Assembly: GCF_000423665.1 (NCBI RefSeq)
Contig: NZ_KE384074.1
Coordinates: forward strand, 62,001 to 126,000
DNA: 64,000 nucleotides
Source: Solirubrobacter soli DSM 22325
GTDB lineage: Bacteria > Actinomycetota > Thermoleophilia > Solirubrobacterales > Solirubrobacteraceae
Direction: 5' to 3'
Below are positions 1 through 7,701 of this stretch, piece by piece. The translations under genes and the position numbers were made by a program. The notes under the pieces were generated by a model. The model was not told the origin of the DNA and ran no database searches. It worked only from the letters and a program-made list of their open reading frames with translations. The stretch's first letter is position 1, and every line of letters begins with the position of its first letter.

Positions 1-51
1 GACGCGCGCAAGCTCGATCTCCTCGCACTCGATGCAGCGAATCTTGTCCAC
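1..51 (-). CDS. DUF1501 family protein, 5' end only (second copy)
   Basis: Only the first 17 codons lie in the window; the gene continues past the left edge. Read on the minus strand from a GTG at 51, one base after the TGA of the upstream DUF1800 gene, it starts VDKIRCIECEEIELARV. The segment RCIECEEIELARV is identical to residues 2-14 of the complete DUF1501 protein at 2505-4043, and the DUF1800-DUF1501 order is the same, so this is the partner in a duplicated two-gene unit. Function is unknown beyond the usual DUF1501/DUF1800 pairing. The start is firm because the complete copy starts at the equivalent position, three bases after its neighbour's stop. Confidence 0.8.
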   Translation of the reverse strand, partial: MDKIRCIECEEIELARV

Positions 52-52
52 G

Positions 53-2434
53 TCACATCACCTGTCCGTCGGGCCCGCCCAGGATCAGGGCCTGGACCGT
101 GTAGTAGCGCTGGCGCCGCAGCGTGGCGCTCGTCGTCGCGAGCGTCCCGGCGAAGCTGATGATCGCCGCCTTCGTCGCCGCCGAGACCCACGGCTTGTTG
201 CAGTCCGTCCAGGCGCGGTCGTAGAGCGCTTCCTTGGTCTCCGTGGCGATGTCGACCGGATAGTTGACGGCCGCGGGTGGGACCGGAGTCTCGGTGTTGC
301 GGTAGTAGTTGGAGAAGCGGAGGAACTGCGCCTTGACGACGAGGTCGAAGCGCCCCTGGACCGTGTTGGTGTTCAGCCAGGACATGCCGCCCTCCCAGCC
401 CGCGACGTTGGGCGGCCGGTAGATCCGCTGCTGCATGTTGATCATCGCCGTCTGCATGTAGTTGTGCTTGAGCGGCGCGCCGAGCTGGCGGACGACGCCG
501 ACCAGTTGCACGATCGGCGGTTTGATCAGGTTGGGCTCGTCGATCGACTCGAAGATCAGCGGGTTGATCAGGATGCCGCGGATCACCGGCCGGAGCTGGT
601 AGTTGGAGCTCTTGTAGGTGCTGACGAGGCTGTCGAGCGTCGCCTGCGGGATCGGGCTGGCGATGAACTCCGCCCACAGCTTGCGGATCAGGAACTGGGC
701 GTGGTTGGCGTGCTGGAGCACGCGGTCGACCGCCTCGGCGATCCGCGCGGGCCCGAAGCCCGCCGCGTTGGCCTGGGTCTGCGTGTACGCCGGCACGGTG
801 AAGCCGAGGAACGTCTTCGTCGTCAGCTCGTACCGGCTGGGCGAGAACGTGATCTTCCCGTAGTCCGGGCTCGTGCTGGTGCCGTTCAGCGACCAGCCGG
901 TGAACGCCTTGGCCAGGCCGGCGACGTCGTCCTGCGAGTAGTTCGGCGTCCCGTCGGGGCCGTTCGGGCCGAGGCAGAAGAGCTCCATGAACTCGCGCGC
1001 ATAGTTCTCGTTCGGCTTGCCGCGCACGTTCTGGTTCATGTTCAGGTACATGGACATCGCCGAGTCGGCGGTGGTCATCTCGTACGCGAGGTCTCTGAAC
1101 GTGAGGCCCGGGGTGACGCCGAAGTCGGCGTAGCGGAGCAGCCGGTTGCGGTAGTTGATGACCCACGGGTAGTCGATGCCGTCGTCGCGGCTGATCGCCC
1201 AGTGGCGGTGCCAGAAGAAGGCGAGCCTGTCCGGCAGCGGGTTGATCGCCCGCTGCATCCGGTCGATCCAGTCGAGCTCGAGCTCGATGTCCGAGACCAT
1301 CGGGTCGATCGGCAGACCGCCCGAGGTCAGCGGCTTGGGCTTTGTGTCGTCGAGCGCGCTCGGCGTGTCGAGGAACCAGTCGACGAGCTCCGCGTGCCGC
1401 TTGCCGCGCCACTGGTCGCGTTGCGCCTGGGACGGGCCGAAGCCGGCACGCCAGAAGAGCCGGTCGACCATCGCGTCGGTCAGCTGGTCCGGCGGCGGCG
1501 TGGGGGTCGGCGTCGCGGTCTGGGTGGGTGTCGCGGTCGCGGTCTGGGTGGGTGTGGCGGTCGCGGTCTGGGTGGGTGTGGCGGTCGCGGTCGCGGTGGG
1601 CGTCGCGGTCGCCGTCGCCGTCGCCGTCGCGGTCGCCGTCGCCGTGGCGGTGGCGGTGGCGGTGGCGGTCGCCGTGGCCGTCGCGGTCGGGGTCGCCGTG
1701 GCCGTCGCGGTCGCCGTCGGGGTCGCGGTCGCGGTGGGCGTCGCCGTGGCGGTCGCGGTCGCCGTCGGGGTCGCGGTCGCGGTGGGCGTCGCCGTCGCGG
1801 TCGCCGTCGGCGTCGCCGTGGCGGTGGGCGTGGCGGTGGGCGTGGCCGTCGCGGTGGCGGTCGGCGTCGCGGTCGCGGTGGGAGTCGGCGTCGCAGTCGC
1901 GGTCGGGGTGGCCGTGGGCGTCGCCGTCGGCGTCGGCGTGGGGTTCGGTGTCGGTGTCGCCGTCGGGTTGGGCGTCGCCGTCGGGGTCGGATCGGGCGTC
2001 GCCGTCGGGGTGGGCGTCGGCTCCGGCTCCGGGTCGGCCTTCGTCGACCCGAGCGGGGTCGGCGTGACCGTGGCGATCGGCGGCGAGGTGTTCGTGGTGG
2101 GCGTCGGCGCGGGCGGGCCGAGCACCTCCTTCTTGGGCACCTTGACCCGCACGCTGGACGACAGCGCGCCGCCGCGGTTGCGCTCGTCGAGCGCGCGGAC
2201 GGTGTAGCGATATGTCGTTCCCGGCGTGACCTTGTTGTCGGTGAACGTGTTACGGGTGGTCCGGCCGAGGCTCTTGCCGTCGCGCAGGACCAGATAGTGC
2301 TTCGGCTTCGCGCCCTTGGGCGCGGCCCACTTCAGCGTTACGCCACCCCAGGCGACGTTGGTCGCCTTCAGCGACCTGGGCGCGGACAGCCGCTTGGCAG
2401 CGGCGACCCGCCCCTTCCCCGACCCACCCTCCAT
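53..2434 (-). CDS. DUF1800 family protein with FN3 domain and long Thr/Pro/Ala linker
   Basis: 793 residues. Residues about 15-105 form a fibronectin type III-like domain ([19 protein letters not shown], then [20 protein letters not shown]). Residues about 135-313 are a low-complexity stretch of TP, TA and AT units. The rest is a DUF1800 domain opening [20 protein letters not shown] and carrying the family stretches [28 protein letters not shown] and [13 protein letters not shown]1800 proteins are usually paired with DUF1501 proteins and tend to be extracytoplasmic; their biochemical role is not established. No signal peptide is visible and no upstream in-frame start exists, so export, if it happens, may depend on the Tat-like signal of the DUF1501 partner (inference). 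The ATG lines up with the equivalent ATG of the paralogue at 5887. Confidence 0.9.
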   Translation of the reverse strand: MEGGSGKGRVAAAKRLSAPRSLKATNVAWGGVTLKWAAPKGAKPKHYLVLRDGKSLGRTTRNTFTDNKVTPGTTYRYTVRALDERNRGGALSSSVRVKVPKKEVLGPPAPTPTTNTSPPIATVTPTPLGSTKADPEPEPTPTPTATPDPTPTATPNPTATPTPNPTPTPTATPTATPTATATPTPTATATPTATATATPTATPTATATPTATATATPTATATPTATATATATPTATATPTATATATATPTATATATATATATATATATATATATATATPTATATATPTQTATATPTQTATATPTQTATPTPTPPPDQLTDAMVDRLFWRAGFGPSQAQRDQWRGKRHAELVDWFLDTPSALDDTKPKPLTSGGLPIDPMVSDIELELDWIDRMQRAINPLPDRLAFFWHRHWAISRDDGIDYPWVINYRNRLLRYADFGVTPGLTFRDLAYEMTTADSAMSMYLNMNQNVRGKPNENYAREFMELFCLGPNGPDGTPNYSQDDVAGLAKAFTGWSLNGTSTSPDYGKITFSPSRYELTTKTFLGFTVPAYTQTQANAAGFGPARIAEAVDRVLQHANHAQFLIRKLWAEFIASPIPQATLDSLVSTYKSSNYQLRPVIRGILINPLIFESIDEPNLIKPPIVQLVGVVRQLGAPLKHNYMQTAMINMQQRIYRPPNVAGWEGGMSWLNTNTVQGRFDLVVKAQFLRFSNYYRNTETPVPPAAVNYPVDIATETKEALYDRAWTDCNKPWVSAATKAAIISFAGTLATTSATLRRQRYYTVQALILGGPDGQVM
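1495..2030. repeat. Low-complexity coding repeat (Thr-Pro / Thr-Ala codons)
   Basis: About 535 bases built from GGT/GGC/GTC-rich hexamer and dodecamer units on the plus strand (gcggtcgcggtgggcgtc-like), encoding an almost pure Thr/Pro/Ala linker on the minus strand. The paralogue at 4046-5887 has only a short Pro/Ala linker at this point, so the tract has expanded in this copy. Slipped-strand length variation between strains is likely. Not a CRISPR array: there are no unique spacers. Confidence 0.85.
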
Positions 2435-2504
2435 GAGAGGGCACTTTTTCAGCCTTTAGGCCCGGTTTACAACCCTTGAGCGAAAACGTTTGCCTGCAGC
2501 CGAT
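2435..2504 (-). promoter_or_regulatory. Probable promoter/leader of DUF1800 copy 2 (conserved with copy 1)
   Basis: Read on the minus strand, this 70-base gap shares three blocks, in order, with the region before the other DUF1800 gene: AGGCAAA, then AAGGGTTG (minus strand, 2477-2470), then TGAAAAAGTGCCC just before the start. AAGGGTTG lies 36 bases from the start here and 35 in the other copy. Conservation of sequence and spacing where nothing is encoded points to promoter and leader elements. I cannot assign a sigma factor. Confidence 0.45.
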
Positions 2505-4043
2505 TTACGAGTTCTTACCGAATAGTCCGATCTGTCCGTCTCCGCGGTGCAGCGGGTCCACGGGCGCCCCGTCGATCAGGCTCTCCGGGTCATCCCCGCC
2601 GAGCCAGTCGCGGAGCACGCTGAGGTAGACCGACCGGAAATCCGTCGGCACCTGGAGGTTGCCCTGATTGGGGTTGTTGGGCGGGCTCGGCGGCACCAGC
2701 TTGGACGGGATGCAGCCCGGCCAGTCGGCCGCGAAACCGCCCTTGACGCCGGTCCCCATCACGAGCATCAGCCCGCCGGCGCCGTGGTCCGTACCCGCGT
2801 CGGCGGCGGTCGCGCCCGGGGTCTCCATCACCCGCCGGCCGAACTCGGAGAACACGAGCGTGCATACGCGCTGGTCGATGCCGCGGCTCTTGAGGTCGCC
2901 CTGGAACGCGGCGAGCGCGATCGAGAGCTCCTTCAGCTGGCGGTCCTGGCTCGCGAGCTGGCCGGTGTGCGTGTCGAACCCGCCCCAGTGGATCGTCACG
3001 ACCTGAGTACCGAGATTTCCGATCAGGTGCGCGGCGGTCTGCAGGCGCTTGGAGAGCGTGTTCGCGTTCGGGTAGCCGGCCGGGCGCAGGTCGGCCGCCC
3101 CGCCGGCCTGCTTGGCGGTCGCGTACGTGAGGTTGTACGCCGCCCGCGAGCGCGCGAGGTAGTCGTTGCCGGCCGCGGCGACGGTGAGCTTGCGGACCTC
3201 CTCGTTGTAGTCCGGCACCGCGCCGCCCGCCGTGACCGTCGTCGCCCCCATCGGCGGCAGGCTTCCGGTCGGCTTGAAGCCGTTCATCGGCAGCGAGTTG
3301 ATCGCGCACACGGGCTTGGACACCGTGCGGATCGCCTTGGACAGGGCCGTGTCGATCGAGACCGCCTGCAGCGGGTTGTCGGGCGACCCGTTGCGGTCGA
3401 TCCAGCGGCCCAGCCAGCCGGTCTTGTTGTTGAGGTCGGCGCTCGCCTCGAACCACAGGTCGCTGTTGTCGAAGTGGCTGAGTGAGTACTTCTTGGCGTC
3501 GACCGCCGGCAGCACGGCCAGGTCGGACCCGGGCCCGCCGGTCCCGGGGCCGTAGAGCGTGTCGAAGCCGATCGTCCCGCCGTTGTTGTCGGTGCCGGAG
3601 ACGACCGAGTTGGCGAACGCGAGGGCGTTGCCCGGCCCCGGGAGCTGCATCGAGCCCACCCGGCCGCCGGCGTTCGCCCCCTGCACGCGCTTGATGTTGG
3701 CCCGCACGGACGCGTAGTAGTCGTAGTCCGCGCCGCCGCTCGGGAGCACGACGTTCAGCCCGTCGTTGCCGCCCGCGAGGTAGAGCATCACGACGGCTCG
3801 CTTGTCGGCCTCGGCCGCCTCGGCGACCGACTCCCAGACCTGCTCGAACCCGAGCGCCTTGGCGCCGTAGACCGACGCGAACCCGGCGACGCCCCACTGC
3901 ATCAGCCGCCGCCGCGTGAGCCGGCCCGGCTCCGTGCCGGCCGGGAAGCCGTCGAGGGCCTGGTACGGGATCGGGAGCATCTGGCCCGGCCGCCGGTCGC
4001 GGACGCGGGCGAGCTCGATCTCCTCGCACTCGATGCAGCGCAT
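2505..4043 (-). CDS. DUF1501 family protein with Tat-like signal
   Basis: 512 residues. Residues about 42-66 carry a twin-arginine-like stretch (TRRRLMQWGVAGFASVYGA) after a Cys-containing head (MRCIECEEIELARV). The mature part has the family features AVVMLYLAGGNDGLN near the start, HWGGFDTHTGQLASQDRQL in the middle and VFSEFGRRVMETPGA further on, a fold related to the sulfatase/alkaline phosphatase group. DUF1501 proteins are typically Tat-exported and encoded next to DUF1800 partners; the substrate is unknown. The ATG at 4043, two bases after the DUF1800 stop, is chosen over a longer frame because the truncated second copy at 1-51 begins at the same place. The tight spacing shows co-transcription with the DUF1800 gene. 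Confidence 0.9.
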   Translation of the reverse strand: MRCIECEEIELARVRDRRPGQMLPIPYQALDGFPAGTEPGRLTRRRLMQWGVAGFASVYGAKALGFEQVWESVAEAAEADKRAVVMLYLAGGNDGLNVVLPSGGADYDYYASVRANIKRVQGANAGGRVGSMQLPGPGNALAFANSVVSGTDNNGGTIGFDTLYGPGTGGPGSDLAVLPAVDAKKYSLSHFDNSDLWFEASADLNNKTGWLGRWIDRNGSPDNPLQAVSIDTALSKAIRTVSKPVCAINSLPMNGFKPTGSLPPMGATTVTAGGAVPDYNEEVRKLTVAAAGNDYLARSRAAYNLTYATAKQAGGAADLRPAGYPNANTLSKRLQTAAHLIGNLGTQVVTIHWGGFDTHTGQLASQDRQLKELSIALAAFQGDLKSRGIDQRVCTLVFSEFGRRVMETPGATAADAGTDHGAGGLMLVMGTGVKGGFAADWPGCIPSKLVPPSPPNNPNQGNLQVPTDFRSVYLSVLRDWLGGDDPESLIDGAPVDPLHRGDGQIGLFGKNS

Positions 4044-4045
4044 GG

Positions 4046-5887
4046 TCACATCACCTGTCCGTCGGGTCCGCCGAGCATCAGCGCCTGCAGCGTGTAGATG
4101 CGCTGGCGCCGCTGGTTCTGCTGCGCCGCCGCCGTGCCGTTGGTGTTGGCCGCGTTGAGGGTGCGGGCGTAGGCCAGCAGGCTCTCGCGGGTGGCGTCGG
4201 AGAGCCAGGGGCGGCCGACGAGCCCGTACGCGCGCTCGAACGCCGCCTCCGCCGTCTCGCCCACGACGTCGGGCGGCACCGGGTTCGGTGCGCTGCCGCC
4301 GCCGGCGTAGTAGTTGGAGTACTTCAGATACTGCACGCGGGTGATCAGGTCCCACCGCCCCTGCACGGTGTTCGTGTTCAGCCACGACAGCCCGCCCTCC
4401 CAGCCGGCGACGTTCGGCGGCCGGTAGACGCGCTGCTGCATGTTGTTCATCGCGCCCTGGATCGAGGAGCCGCGCAGCGGCGCCCCGAACGAGCGCAGCA
4501 CGCCGACCAGATAGACGATCGGCGGCTTGATCAGGTTCGGCTCACCCGGCGACTCGAAGATCAGCGGGTCCGTCAGGATCGCGCGGACCAGCGGCTTGAG
4601 CTTGTAGCCGCTGGAGCGGTAGGTCTCGATCAGCGCGTCCAAGGTCGCCTGCGGGACCGGGCTCGCGATGAACTCGCCCCAGAGCTTGCGGATCAGGAAC
4701 TGCGCGTGGTTCGGGTGGGCGAGGACGGTGTCGCACGCGAGGTTGATCGCCTGCGGGCCCATCTCCGGCTTCGCGTCCGCGGCCTTGGCCAGCTTCGGCA
4801 GCGACGCGCCGAGGAACGCCTTCTCCGCGAGGTCGAAGCGGTCCTTGTTGAACGTGATCGTCCCGTAGGCGGGCTTGGTGTCGTTCGTCTCCAGCTGCCA
4901 GCCCGTGAACGCCTTGGCGAGCCCCGCGACGTCGTCCTGCGAGTAGTTCGGCGTCCCGTCGGGACCGGTCGGCCCGAGGCAGAACAGCTCCATGAACTCG
5001 CGCGCGTAGTTCTCGTTCGGCTTGCCGCGGACGTTCTGGTTCATGTTCAGATACAGCGACATCGCGGCGTCGCGCGTGGTCATGGCGTAGGCCAGCTGGC
5101 GGAACGTCGCGTCGGGGTGGCGCCCGAAGTCCGCGTGCTCGAGCAGCAGGTCGCGGTAGCGGACGACCCAGGGCAGCGGGATCGTGCCCTCCTCCCGGCT
5201 GATCGCCCAGTGGCGGTGCCAGAAGAACGCGAGCCGATCGGGCAGCGGGTTGATCGCGCGCTGCATCGCGTCGATCCACTCGAGCTCGACCTCGGTGTCG
5301 GAGGCGTTCGGATCGATCGGCTTCGGCGGCGTGTCCCCGGTCAGCGGCGGCGTCGCGGTCGGAGCGAGCTCCCGCGGCGTGTCCAGGAACCAGTCGACGA
5401 GCTCAGCCTGCGTGCGGCCCGCCCACGCCTCGCGCTGCGCGGGCGTGGCGCCGAAGCCCGCCCGCCAGAACAGTCGGTCGACCATCTCGGGGGTCAGCGG
5501 CGGCGGGGGCGCGGCCGGGACGGGCGCGGGCGCGACCGGCGCCAGCGGCGGCGCCGGGTTGGTCGTCGGCCCCGGTGGGAGCGCGACCAGCTTGGGCACC
5601 TTGACGCGCACGCTCGCCGACAACGCGCCGGCCCGCTTGCGCGAGTCCAGACCGCGCACCGTGTAGCGATACGTCTTGCCCGCCTTGACCTTGGCGTCCG
5701 TGAATGTCGTCCGCTTCGTCTTGCCGATCGCCTTGCCATCCCGCAACACGACGTACTGCTTCGGCTTCGCGCCCTTGGGCGCGGCCCACTTCAGCGTCAC
5801 CCCGTTGGCGAGCACCTTCGTCGCCTTCAACGACCGCGGCGCGCGCAAGCGCTTCACCGCGGCCGCGTACACCCCAGTCCCGACCAT
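4046..5887 (-). CDS. DUF1800 family protein with FN3 domain (first copy)
   Basis: 613 residues from the ATG at 5887. An in-frame GTG lies nine bases upstream, but it is not in frame in the paralogue, so the ATG is preferred. The FN3-like N-terminus ([19 protein letters not shown]) is followed by a short Pro/Ala linker and a DUF1800 domain ([58 protein letters not shown]). It closely parallels the copy at 53-2434, the main difference being the linker length. It is followed two bases later by its DUF1501 partner. No signal peptide is visible. The exact activity is unknown for the family. Confidence 0.9.
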   Translation of the reverse strand: MVGTGVYAAAVKRLRAPRSLKATKVLANGVTLKWAAPKGAKPKQYVVLRDGKAIGKTKRTTFTDAKVKAGKTYRYTVRGLDSRKRAGALSASVRVKVPKLVALPPGPTTNPAPPLAPVAPAPVPAAPPPPLTPEMVDRLFWRAGFGATPAQREAWAGRTQAELVDWFLDTPRELAPTATPPLTGDTPPKPIDPNASDTEVELEWIDAMQRAINPLPDRLAFFWHRHWAISREEGTIPLPWVVRYRDLLLEHADFGRHPDATFRQLAYAMTTRDAAMSLYLNMNQNVRGKPNENYAREFMELFCLGPTGPDGTPNYSQDDVAGLAKAFTGWQLETNDTKPAYGTITFNKDRFDLAEKAFLGASLPKLAKAADAKPEMGPQAINLACDTVLAHPNHAQFLIRKLWGEFIASPVPQATLDALIETYRSSGYKLKPLVRAILTDPLIFESPGEPNLIKPPIVYLVGVLRSFGAPLRGSSIQGAMNNMQQRVYRPPNVAGWEGGLSWLNTNTVQGRWDLITRVQYLKYSNYYAGGGSAPNPVPPDVVGETAEAAFERAYGLVGRPWLSDATRESLLAYARTLNAANTNGTAAAQQNQRRQRIYTLQALMLGGPDGQVM

Positions 5888-5960
5888 GTCGGGCACTCTT
5901 TCACCCGCAACGACCGATCATCAACCCTTAATCGAAGCTTTGCCTTCGACTTGCCGGTCG
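5888..5960 (-). promoter_or_regulatory. Probable promoter/leader of DUF1800 copy 1
   Basis: Counterpart of the block at 2435-2504. On the minus strand it contains AGGCAAA, AAGGGTTG (5929-5922) and GTGAAAGAGTGCCC before the ATG at 5887. It shares the 5890-5990 intergenic space with the divergently transcribed DUF5666 gene. Confidence 0.45.
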
Positions 5961-5989
5961 TTTCCGGCGTCCGCGTCAATGTCGACGCC

Positions 5990-6319
5990 ATGAAGAGACT
6001 GATCTGCGCCACCGCCATCGCCGTCGCCACGCTGACCGCCCCCGCCGTCGCCTCCGCGGCCCAGTTCGAGGGCACCGTCGTGTCCGTCAACCGCGATGCG
6101 CGCAGCTTCCGCCTGCACGACTCCGAGCGCGGCACGGTCACGATCCGGGTGACCCGCAACACGCGCTTCGAGCGTGTGACGTTCTCCTCGCTGCGCGCGG
6201 GGCTGAAGAAGATCGAGGCCACCGTCCGCCGCTCCAACGGGCGCTGGATCGCTAGCGCGGTCGAGCGCTCGGGTGGCGGCGGCCACCACGGTGGCGACGA
6301 CCGCGGATCCGACGATTGA
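5990..6319 (+). CDS. Small secreted DUF5666-like protein
   Basis: 109 residues. A clear Sec signal peptide (MKRLICATAIAVATLTAPA, cleavage near ASA-AQ) precedes a single small beta-rich domain: GTVVSVNRDARSFRLHDSER, then TVTIRVTRNTRFERV, then LKKIEATVRRSNGRWIASAV. This pattern of 'GTV-SV-, -F-V-, T-I-VT--T-' matches DUF5666, an OB-like extracytoplasmic domain of unknown function. The C-terminus is Gly/His/Asp-rich (GGGGHHGGDDRGSDD), which could bind metal. It is transcribed divergently from the DUF1800 unit and convergently with the ROK regulator gene. Confidence 0.8.
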   Translation: MKRLICATAIAVATLTAPAVASAAQFEGTVVSVNRDARSFRLHDSERGTVTIRVTRNTRFERVTFSSLRAGLKKIEATVRRSNGRWIASAVERSGGGGHHGGDDRGSDD

Positions 6320-6351
6320 CCGCAGCGCGCTCAGCACGGTCAACGTGACGT

Positions 6352-6367
6352 GCGAGCGCGCGCTCGC
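6352..6367. terminator. Perfect 16-base palindrome between convergent genes
   Basis: gcgagcgcgcgctcgc reads the same on both strands and can form a 6-bp stem with a 4-base loop. It lies in the 90-base gap between the convergent DUF5666 (+) and ROK (-) genes, where a bidirectional terminator would be expected. There is no T-tract, so the call is weak. Confidence 0.3.
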
Positions 6368-6409
6368 CGGCGTCAGCGCCGCGCTCGCGCACGCGGCCTT
6401 CAGACGCGG

Positions 6410-7633
6410 CTAGCTGACGAGCGTCGGGTCGGCGAGCACGTAGCGCAGCTGCGTCGCCGCGGCGCCGCGCATCGCCGCCTCCGCCCCCAGGCCGGAGGGG
6501 ATGACCGGCGGCACCGCGCCGTTGCCGCCGAGCACGCGCGAGCTGAGCTCGGACGCGATCACCGGCGACAGCCACTCCGACATCGGGGCGAAGTACCCGC
6601 CGAGCACGATCGCCTGCGGGCTCAGGAGGTTGACCACGGTGCCGAGCGCGACGCCCAGCCAGCGGCCGCACTCCGCGAGCGCGCTCAACGCGGCCGGGTC
6701 GCCGTCCTCGGCGCGCCGGCGCAGCTCGGCGACGGGCTTGCCCGCGCCACGGGTGGTGACCATCTCGCCGCTGAGGCCCGCCGCCGCGAGCAGCGGCTCA
6801 AGGCCCGCCCGCGTCTCCAGGCACCCGCGCGAGCCGCAGGCGCACGGGAGCCCGTCGACCTCGACGGTCGTGTGCCCGAACTCGCCGCCGAACCCGCGAT
6901 AGCCGCGGAAGAGCTCGCCGCCGAGGACGATGCCGCCGCCCACGCCGATCTCGCCTGACACGTACACGAAGTCGCTGTAGCCCGTCGCCGCGCCCTCCCA
7001 CAGCTCCGCCAGCGCTGCCAGGTTGGCCTCGTTGTCGGCGCTGATCGGCAGCGCGGTGGCGTCGATGTGCTCGCGCAGCAGCTCGACCACGGGCACGTCG
7101 ACCCAGTGCAGGTTCGGGGCGACGAGCAGCGCGCCCTTCTGGATGTCGACCAGCCCGGGCAGGGCGACGGTGGCGCCGATCGGCCGCAGACCCTGGGCCT
7201 GGACCTCGTTCAGCGCCCCCTGGGTGAGCGCGCCGAGGGCTTCGAAGACCTCGCCCACGCCGCGCCCGCGATTGTCGACGGCCTCCATTGCCTTGTAACG
7301 CGAGCCGCCCGCGAGGTCGGTCGCCTGAACGCCGAGGTAGTCGACGTTGACCTCCAGCCCGAGCGCGATCACGCCGTCGCGCGCGACGTCGACGACAAGG
7401 CCCGGCCGACCGGCCGTGCCGCGATGCTCGGCGCCACGCTCGACGAGGAGTCCGAAGTCCATCAATTCGGACACCAACGAGGACACCGTGCTCTTGTTCA
7501 GGCCGGTGTCCTGCGCGATGGTCGCGCGTGAGCGCGGGCCGCGTTCCACCACCTGCCGGAGCACGATGCTCAGGTTGTGGCGCCGGACGGCCCGCTGACT
7601 CGAGAGCTCGATTGCCGGCTTAGGGGTCCACAT
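6410..7633 (-). CDS. ROK-family transcriptional regulator (XylR/NagC type)
   Basis: 407 residues from the ATG at 7633. An N-terminal winged helix (residues about 12-70; RSRATIAQDTGLNKSTVSSL) is followed by a ROK sugar-kinase-like domain: VIALGLEVNVDYLGVQATDL, ADNEANLAALAELW, and the zinc-binding signature GEFGHTT...CACGSRGCLETRAG. Regulators of this architecture bind a sugar or sugar phosphate and repress sugar-uptake or catabolic genes. It is encoded directly downstream of the thuA-domain, xylA and xylB genes, so the xylose genes are the obvious targets. A GTG at 7705 would overlap the upstream stop and add 24 residues of low-quality sequence; neither start has a convincing ribosome site. 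Confidence 0.85.
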   Translation of the reverse strand: MWTPKPAIELSSQRAVRRHNLSIVLRQVVERGPRSRATIAQDTGLNKSTVSSLVSELMDFGLLVERGAEHRGTAGRPGLVVDVARDGVIALGLEVNVDYLGVQATDLAGGSRYKAMEAVDNRGRGVGEVFEALGALTQGALNEVQAQGLRPIGATVALPGLVDIQKGALLVAPNLHWVDVPVVELLREHIDATALPISADNEANLAALAELWEGAATGYSDFVYVSGEIGVGGGIVLGGELFRGYRGFGGEFGHTTVEVDGLPCACGSRGCLETRAGLEPLLAAAGLSGEMVTTRGAGKPVAELRRRAEDGDPAALSALAECGRWLGVALGTVVNLLSPQAIVLGGYFAPMSEWLSPVIASELSSRVLGGNGAVPPVIPSGLGAEAAMRGAAATQLRYVLADPTLVS

Positions 7634-7701
7634 GAGTGGACTGAGCCTATCGACGCCGGCCGCCACGGCGCCCCCGGAGGGGCGCCGCGGCGTGGCCTGA
7701 C

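Noticed and set aside
1495-2030. CRISPR-like array
   Set aside because: Repeats are contiguous codon repeats in frame with a DUF1800 gene; there are no unique spacers and no cas genes.
4044-4385. Upstream extension of the DUF1501 gene
   Set aside because: The longer frame overlaps the DUF1800 3' end, and the truncated second copy starts at the internal position.
6320-6409. Possible gene remnant upstream of the ROK stop (plus strand, ending at a TAG near 6411)
   Set aside because: About 30 open codons only, no start, no homology recognised; chance frame in GC-rich DNA.
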